Shown here one piece after another: positions 36,601-45,600 of a stretch of 64,000 nucleotides of DNA. The stretch is taken from contig JAPDOI010000288.1 of NCBI GenBank assembly GCA_029168955.1, forward strand, positions 372,001 to 436,000. The letters are read 5' to 3'. The stretch comes from Aplectana chamaeleonis. Lineage: Eukaryota; Nematoda; Chromadorea; Rhabditida; Cosmocercidae. Position 1 is the stretch's first letter. Each line of letters begins with the position of its first letter. Below the pieces are notes generated by a model. The model was not told the origin of the DNA. It ran no database searches and saw only the letters and a list, made by a program, of their open reading frames with translations. The translations under genes and the position numbers were made by a program.

Positions 36601-39600
36601 GTGGACCTGCCGAAAGGAGTTGCGAAACAGGTAGACTCCTGGATTCGAATTGTATTTATTTGTATGAAAATGATTTTTTTCAGGAGTTATTGAATACGAA
36701 ATGTGTTTATATATTGGACTGCACTTCCGATGTATTTCTCTGGTCCGGAAAGAAAGCGAACAGGTTAGCTGTTATGTTTTGGCTGGAAACGGCAACTGTT
36801 TCTTGCACTCAAATCACCCAGTTCATAGTTTTTTCCTTATAGGTTGTTAAAGATGGCTGGCCAGAAAATGGTCACGGAGCTTCACGAAATGATTGAGCGG
36901 CCTGACTATACCCAGGTGTCTAGAGAGACTGAGGTGAGTTTAGTGCCACTCCTACAGCAAAGTTTTCTGATTCTCAAGTGTCCTTTGTTATGCTGTGTAC
37001 GGGTAGCTCTTGATTCATAGTTCAGGATGAAGAGTCTATGATGTTCCGATCAAAATTCGCGGGATGGGATGATATCGTGCCAGTTGACTTCACCCGTACA
37101 TCAGAATCTGTGAAGCGTGTGCCGGATCTGAAGGTATTTTGCTCTTTTCCTAGTTGAAGTTATCTTAAAGAATTGGCTGTTTGTTATAATGCTTGCAGAC
37201 TTTTGTAAGAGAGTCAATTGAATTCAGATTTTCGCGATCCGGGAAATTCTTGACACCCGATCTTTGGCGCTGAGCCTTTTTTACAAAAACAATTAAATTC
37301 TGGAAACAAATTAAACTGAATTCCCTACCTAATAGAGCGGAAATGTGTGGAATTTCTCCGCTTTCTCTTGTTTATTATTTCCATTGATGCAGTGGGCAAA
37401 TTCGACAGCCTTGCGAAACCTCAGGCTTTAATGACTCATCACCTCCTTTTCCTCGCTAAAATCGCTTTCCACCCGACAAGCTCTGCACGCCAGCTAGACT
37501 CGCAAAAGGATGTCGTATGGTCCCTCCAAAACCATTCACGTTGTCGGAATCGTTTAAAATCGCGTGAAAATGGCCGTATTTCAACAATCTTGAGCAGAAG
37601 AAACGTCGGGGCTTGGTCCATTTCTCGCCAAACCCCACCCCTTCAATGCAAACACCTCCAGATTGTCTACTAAATTCTGTCTTTTTGGCTCCTTTTTGGC
37701 GCTTCCAACGGCTTGATCTTCCGATACAGGCCGTACAAGTCCTTTAGCTCCGCTAGCTCACCCACGTTGTCGCTAGCTCCGCCATCTTAACTCATCCAGT
37801 TGCCTGTTTAGGTTTTGGTGAAACGAGGTAACATGATGAAGACCGACCTGACGGCTTTGTTTCTTGATCGTCAACCGGCCATGTCAGTTGAAGAAAGCGA
37901 GGAACTGCTCAATGATTGCAATGAGGATCTGGAGTTCATTGAATCATTTGTTTTGGTGAGAGCTGTCTGCAGAAACTACTGAAAAACATGGTTCGATGCT
38001 GCATGCAAATGTAACGCGCGCTATTTTAGGAAGGTAAAAAGTTTGTTCGGCTGCCAGATGGCGAATTCGGGTCGTTTTATACGATGGATTGTTACGTGTT
38101 TCTTTGTCGTTATGCTGTAATTCCTGATGAGTCGGATGACGAAAGTGAGGATGGGGATAATGAGGTGAGAAATTTTAGGGTAGCGTTTGTGTCGAGAGAG
38201 TCACCCATCAGGCAATTTGTAGGGTGTTCTAAAGTTATGACCATCTTGGCTTAACACTTTTTTCTTGGATTATTCGGAGTTTGAACACCATTCATTGATC
38301 TATTTCTTGATATCGTGCGGTTTTTGTAGGTTACGGTAGATATAATGCTGCTTAAAGGCATCGTGCACGCTGAAAATCATTTCAAATTCTTTGTGTACAA
38401 TCAAACAGTTTGGGCCAGCTGGTAACAACCACGAGACCTGAGGCTCTCAAAATGCGCCCGTTGTGAGTTATGGCCACCTGAAAACGGCTGTAGGGTCGAT
38501 CATCTAGCACTTTTTCACAGAATCAGGAAGCGACCGTCCAGCAGCATCAGAAACAATTATGGCACAGTCTCCACATGTAGAAAAACCTCAAAAACAACGG
38601 TGACTAGGTCTCTACATGCCGAAAAGCGGCGCGAAATTCAAATCCACATCTAGAGTTCATTCGAAGTGGTTTCCCATTAGAAATGTGGAGTTTTTAGGGG
38701 TCCTTCCGGCATTTCAGTTTATTAGAGAAGTCAAGCTTTACAAAAACTTGGAAAAATGATATATGGTTTTCGGCGCGTACGATGCCTTTAACTGGTTTAC
38801 CTCAGTATTTCGAAAATGGATGAATAGACCCTAAATTCGTGTTCAGTTCCCTAAATAACCCCCGCAGAGAAGTTTAGAACCAACTGCGGTATAAACACCG
38901 TAGCCTTCTGTAACATATTGAGAATTGATCTACGAACCTTAGATATATGTTGGGTGCCCTAAATCAGAGAATTTTTGAAGCAAATTAGTCGGAGCGTCTT
39001 GGAAATCATCAAAAGTCGCATTCTGCTCCAAACATTAGCCTTCGGTGAGGCTCTTCAACTAACCCGTCCAGGTTTTTCGGAAGGCGTCAAATGAACCTCA
39101 ATTTCTTAATCAGAACCCCGCATAGCCTCTAGAGAAAAGTCTTGAGCCAGATCCGAAGCAATTCTGTGAACACCGTGAAAATGGCCTGGTGGCTGTACCC
39201 TTACTTTCTCTCCCAATTGAGGAAGCCGCTCCCCCCCTAATTCGGCTCTGAGAAGCCTTCATCGTTTGAAGTCTAGTCAACGTTATAAATTTCGATGAAA
39301 ACGGCATTTTCTACCAGCTATGATTCTCTAGTCGAACACGAGTTATTGCAGGGTGCGCTTTAAATATGGTGACACGGTTTCAAATCTCATCCCGTCGACA
39401 TATGTGCGTGACTGGTCGGCTTCTGTGGTCTTTTCTTTTCTATGAACCTCTCTCTCAAAACTCACAAAATTTCGTAGCGTGAACGTTTTCAAAATCAACG
39501 GTGGGCAAACGCCTGAGCGGCCCTCAATTTATAAAAAACAAATCGACTCGTAGTTACATATCTTCGATGAACCTTCCTACTTCACGTATGCGAGCTTAGA

Positions 39601-42600
39601 GAACTGCTCTAAGGGGGTTATTTTGAAGCAGAAGGTGTCCGCCTGAAAACGTGTCATAGCTGAAGTCTTGAGACCTTCTACCAAAAGACGGTGAGTCCAA
39701 GTTGCTGAATTCGATACGTTGGCCCTGCCAATTTCTCCGCGCCCACATTTTCGTCATTTTTGGATTCCCTGAAGACATTCAGGCGGCCGACTTTGTGGTC
39801 AAGTGTGGAAGAATATTGTTCAACGAAATTTATACTTCTCATTGATTCTCAAGAAAATCGATATCCGATCGATTTTTGAGAAAAGTTGGTGATATGTGTA
39901 CAGATCGATAGAAAACCTTCAGGGGCACTTATGTTTCAAGTTTGACGCCTGTACGTCGTCAGGTGAACGAAAAAAGTGGCACGAAGTCAGCTACCTTGAA
40001 CACTGACCTGGGCCAAAAATTAATTTCGGCAATTTGCTTTCACGTTCTTTCAACAGATGGTCCAAAGACTTCAGCTATGGTAAGTTTTCAGGCACACACC
40101 CTCTGCTTGACAACTATTCCATTGGAGCAGTTCTTCACGATAACATGGGTGAACCAGTAACAATTACCGAAGCCGACTCAGTGGCGAGTTCTAGAGTGAA
40201 AAATCAGGGGTCTTTCTGGTCTTCGCTCACTATTTGCTTCAAAAACCATTTTGCGCTATGAAACTTTGTGCATTTGTAGAGAGAGGTTTGATGAAAAGAA
40301 CAGACTATACAATGTGATTGACGGCGCACACATTTTGCCGGGATTAGATTTGAAACCTTGTCACCATATTTAAAGCGGCACCCTGTTAATAAAGAGCAGC
40401 TAGTTTTCTTCTTCCAGAGCCAGCAGGATTTCAAATGCGTGTTATATTTCTGGCAAGGCCGAGATGCCTCAAATATGGGGTGGTTGCATTTCACATTCCA
40501 ACTTCAGCCCACGTTTGAGAAAATTTTCAAGGATAAGCTGGAGGTTTGTTGACAGCGAAGTAGAATCATTTTTTCTCTCTTTCTCGTACATGCGTGTTTT
40601 TCTAGGTAGTACGCATGCACCAACAGCAGGAGAACCACAAGTTTCTGTCCCATTTCCATCGGAAGTTTGTGATTCGTCGCGGACGACGTGGTCTGACCCG
40701 AAACCTTGGAGGAAAATGGCCAGAGTTGTTCCAGATGCGAGCGAATGGCTCGAGTGTTTGCACGAGAACAATACAAATAGACTGCCGGCGGGTTTTTTTG
40801 TATTTTTTTAACAGTGCTCCTTTTTTTAGAAATATTTGTCTCTTTTATTTCAGAGCGCCTGAGCTTTGTTCCGGTTTTTGTCATATTTTACGTGCTCCTT
40901 ACAAAGTGCAGCACGAGGATGGTGAGAAGGGCATAGTGTATGTCTGGATTGGATCACAAAGTGATCCCCATGAACATGAGTACGCGCGGCGGGTACGTTA
41001 TTTGTGCTAATACATAACACTTGTATTTTTCTTCGTGCCCAAATGTGTAGGGCATATTGAAGAGTCCCGTTTCAAGGTGGCTGAAGAGATGATCAATCGT
41101 CACGATGAATGCTTCCCTGTGCAGATTATTAAGGAGAATGAAGAGCCGGGGGACTTCTGGGAGTATGTGGGAGGAAAGAAGAAGTGAGTCTAACTTCTAG
41201 CGTAGAAAAATTTCCCAAGGAGGAGCTGCTGAAGTGCGTATACAACATTTTTCTGGCGTTTAAGCTACGAGAAGGATTCGTCGTTCTTCCGCTATACTCG
41301 CTTGTTCCGCTGTACGAATGAGAAGGGATATTTTGCCGTGTCGGAGAAAACCGTCGATTTTTGTCAGGTCAGCTTAAGTTTATTATTGTGTCATTCTCAC
41401 TGCGCTGACGAGAAAAGCATTATGCAAATGCATTCAATCAAAATACTTGTGGAGTTGACGACCAAGGGAGAAATGCCTAAAAGGGATCAGAGAACGGAGA
41501 TGAGAAAGGAGAAGTTAGAGATGAAAGATGAAATAAAATATAGAAATAAAAGGAAAAATCAAAGCTAACCTTATACTTCCCCGGGGCTGTAAACGTAAAG
41601 AGCATTGATTTCAGTTCAGAAGAGGACAAACGAAGATGGCGTCAAATCGAGAGTACTTGAAGCACCTTGCTGGTGCAGGCCCTCAACCGCATTTTTGACA
41701 CTTTTTTTTCACGTCGATCGCTAGTTAGTGCCACTCTAGTGCGAAAAGCATCATGCGCGCAAAAAATGCATTCTATTCATTGACACCACTTCCGCAAACG
41801 AGTCTACATACCTCCTATTTCGGAGCGAAATTTACTAATTCTTTGTGTGCATGTGCGGGACTTGGCAGATACACAGAGTGTGGGGGGAGGAGAGGGAGAA
41901 GCTGCATGCGCGAGCACACGCACGCAATAGACCCGAAAAAATCTCACTTAGAAGTGGGGGTAGATAGGATCGTATAGAGAGTTCGGGGCTTATAAGTTGC
42001 GCCTCCAGAGTTATGTTTTCTCACAGTTGGTGCAGGGGTTTGGAGCAGTGGAGTGCTTTTAGGGTGATCTATCGTTTTCGATAAGGCTAATGTAGTATCC
42101 GAAATATAACGAACCAGAAACATTTGTTGAGCAAACTGCAGGCGCTTTTTCAAAGTGGTCCGAATTCAGGGTGCATTGCGAATTAAAGTTCTTCCGTTGT
42201 AAAGTTAGTGATTTGAAATTCTGATATAAATTATGCGTAGATGGAATACATACAGACAACATCGATTTCGGCCTATTGCATTGCCCTGTTAACTCTAGTT
42301 CTTTATTACTTTTTGTGAGCTCTTAAAAATTGGTTTCTATTGCAGGATGACTTGGATGATGACGATATCATGATTCTCGATAACGGGGACATCGTCTTCC
42401 TTTGGTTGGGCGCAAGAGCAAGTGAAATCGAAGTGAAACTCGCCTACAAGGCTGCTACGGTAATCATTTTCCGTATTCCAAGATTTTCCGTTCCGGTCTG
42501 AAAAACACTAAGGCTCAGTGGCCTCGACGCGCCATTGCAAACGTGTACTAACTGCAGGACGTTGACACTGTCACGCAAACTTTTGGGAGTGTTGGAGCGA

Positions 42601-45600
42601 GTATGCATGGTTTTACGCGTTGTCTGAGCGGGCCTCTCTTGCAGAATTTTGAATGATGGTTTAGACTATAGTATTGATTTAGTCACCTATCCGCTAATTT
42701 TTTCGCATCGATCCTAATGTATCTGTATCCGAAAAAAAGTGCCGTAGCATGTTTTCAAAATGTTGTCTGTCGTAAAGGTCGTCAAATCTACGATTTTTGG
42801 AGTTGATACTTCGAGTGATTTCGAAAACATTTACGGATCCAAGATGTTCAACCTACGCGTGGTGGATCTGTGGAGTCGACGTTATGGAGACTCATCAAAC
42901 GGACATCAATCACTCCATGTGGAGTTTTTTCGTATTGGGAGTGTAGTTGGCTGGCTGCTACACTCCTCTGTATTCTACTTCTACGAGCTGGCGTCGAGAG
43001 GAATCCGGGACCGCGCAGCAAGACACCGCGATATCCCTGCTGTCACTGCGGGCTATCTGCCCAACATGCGAGCATTCAATGTGGTGGTTGCCTTGGCTGG
43101 GTGCACCTCAAATGTTCGGGTTTGTCCAGCTATGATGACTACACTCATGCTTACTGTTGTATGTCTTGCTCTGTAAATCCTCCTAGGGTTCCTCAACATA
43201 GTCTTTGCATTTATCAACTCAATATCAATGGTCTACGTGCCAAAATTGCTGAACTCGCAGTGTACATAGATCGCACTCAACCTGATGTCATTCTCCTGCA
43301 GGAGACCAAGCTTAGCCCAGCTTCCCCCTCCCTTCCCCGTCTCCCCTGGTTATTTGTCTTATCATGTTCGACGTACGTCTCACGGTGGTGGTGTTTCAAC
43401 ATTTGTAAAATCTTCTATCCCTTCTCATCTAATTAATCTACCCACTGATGATGTTGTAGAATGTCTTGGTGTTCATATTGTATTACAAAGTGGCCCCCTT
43501 GATATTGTCAACGTCTACATACTATACTTAGTATCCGAATCACTCCATTTCGGATATCCGACCGGATATCCGAGATTCGGATAATCCGATATCCGAAAAT
43601 TTGAAAACACGCATTATCTGAATCGAACCAATATCCGGGAAATTTAAAATCGGCAATATCTGAATCGAACCATTATCCGAAGGGTCAAAAATTCGGATAA
43701 AATCGGATAAAAACGGATAAAACGGATAAAAATCGGATAAAAACCGGATAAAACGGATAAAATTTGCGTAAGATCGGATAAAATCGGATAAAACGGATAA
43801 AAATCGGATAAAAGCCGGATAAAACGGATAAAATTTGCGTAAAATCGGATAAAATCGGATAAAAAAGGATAAAACGGATAAAAATCGGTTCATTATAGGT
43901 TAAATGTAGGAAAGTGTGTATGTGTGTATGTATGTATGTGTGTGTATGTGTGTATGTGTGTATACGTGTACTTGTGTATGTGTGTATATGTGTATGTGTG
44001 TATGTGTGTATGTGTGTAAGTGTGTATGTGTGTATGTGTGTAAGTGTGTATGTGTGTATGTGTGTGTGTATACGTGTATGTGTATGTGTGTATGTGGGTA
44101 TGTGTGTATGTGTGTATGTGTGTATGTATGCATGTGTGTATGTGTGTGTATGTGTGTATGTGTGTATGTGTGTAAGTGTGTATGTGTGTATGTGTGTATA
44201 CGTGTACGTGTGTATGTGTGTATGTGGGTATGTGGGTATGTGTGTATGTGTGCATCTGTGTATGTGTGTGTATGTGTGTATGTGTGTATGTGTGTAAGTG
44301 TGTATGTGTGTATGTGTGTATGTGTGTATGTGTGTATGTGTGTAAGTGTGTATGTGTGTATGTGTGTAAGTGTGTATGTGTGTATGCGTGTATGTGTGTG
44401 TGTGTTTGTGTGTTGCCTGAGGTTTGTTCCGATAATATCCGAAATTTATCCGAAATTATCCGACGGATATCCGTATCCGAATCATTGGAAAATGGCATTA
44501 TCCGAGTCGATCCAATATCCGGAAAATTTGAAAAACGCATTATCTGAATCGAACCAATATCCGGTAAATTTAAAATGGCATTATCCGAATCGATCCATTA
44601 TCCGAAGAATTACCTTCGGATAACAAGTATACTACATACCCCCATCCACGTCCTGTTCTAACGCGTTTGACCCCTCAAATTACTTACATACTGTCCATAC
44701 TGCCTTGTCATCTAGTTCGGTTGTAATAGCTGGTGATTTCAATGCTCATTCTCACTCGTGGTTCTCTCCTCTAGAGCCTGACAATAGAGGTGAACTCATT
44801 GAATTATTCGCTGATGATTGTGATCTTGTGCCTATCAATGAGGATTCTCCCACTCGTCTTCCGGCAGTGGGTAGGCCTTCCTCACCCGATATCACCTTTG
44901 TATCATCCTCGCTAGCTATCTCCTGTAACTGGTCTACCGATGTGGTCCTGGCCAGTGATCATGTTCCCATAATCACGTCATTGGATTTGTCACTCAATAG
45001 CTTGCTTGCTCCGTTCTCTGGCTCTCGTTGTAAGTCTTATTCCAATTATCGTAAGGCTAACTGGGACCTATTCAAAGAGGTGTTGCTCAGCCAGGCGGCC
45101 GACTACCCGAGGAACGGAACAGTCTACGATAAGGAGAAGTTTATCGTCAAAGCCATCGAACGTGCCTCCAAAGCAGCTATTCCCATTGGACGTGTAATGA
45201 CTTTTCACCCAAACGTGCCCAGTGAAGTCCTCGACCTGATCACGATGAGAGACGACAAGCGAAGATCGGACCCCAATGATCCTGCGGTACAGCAGCTGTC
45301 GGACAACATCACCGAGCTGCTAAATCAACACAAGCAGCAGCGCTGGAAAGAGCTAACCGAGTCGATTGATTTTGCCGCTGATGCTAGAAAAGCTTGGACA
45401 ACACTGAAACGAATTTCTGGCAAAAAGATGAGCACGGATCGTAATATGCTCGAGTTCCCGTCTGGAAGATTCGAGCACGGATACAAGGCAGCTTGTCTGC
45501 TTGGTAAACTTTTCACATCGGCCTCATCGCCTCGTGATATGCATAACAGACGAACAGTACGAGCAATCAGGAAGCTGAACCGGCTGGAAGTCCCTGCTAT

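Noticed and set aside
43893..44623. Long open frames of 120-235 codons on both strands
   Set aside because: They are translations of the 8-bp TGTGTATG microsatellite, whose period leaves all frames open. The repetitive His-Thr or Cys-Val products have no coding meaning.
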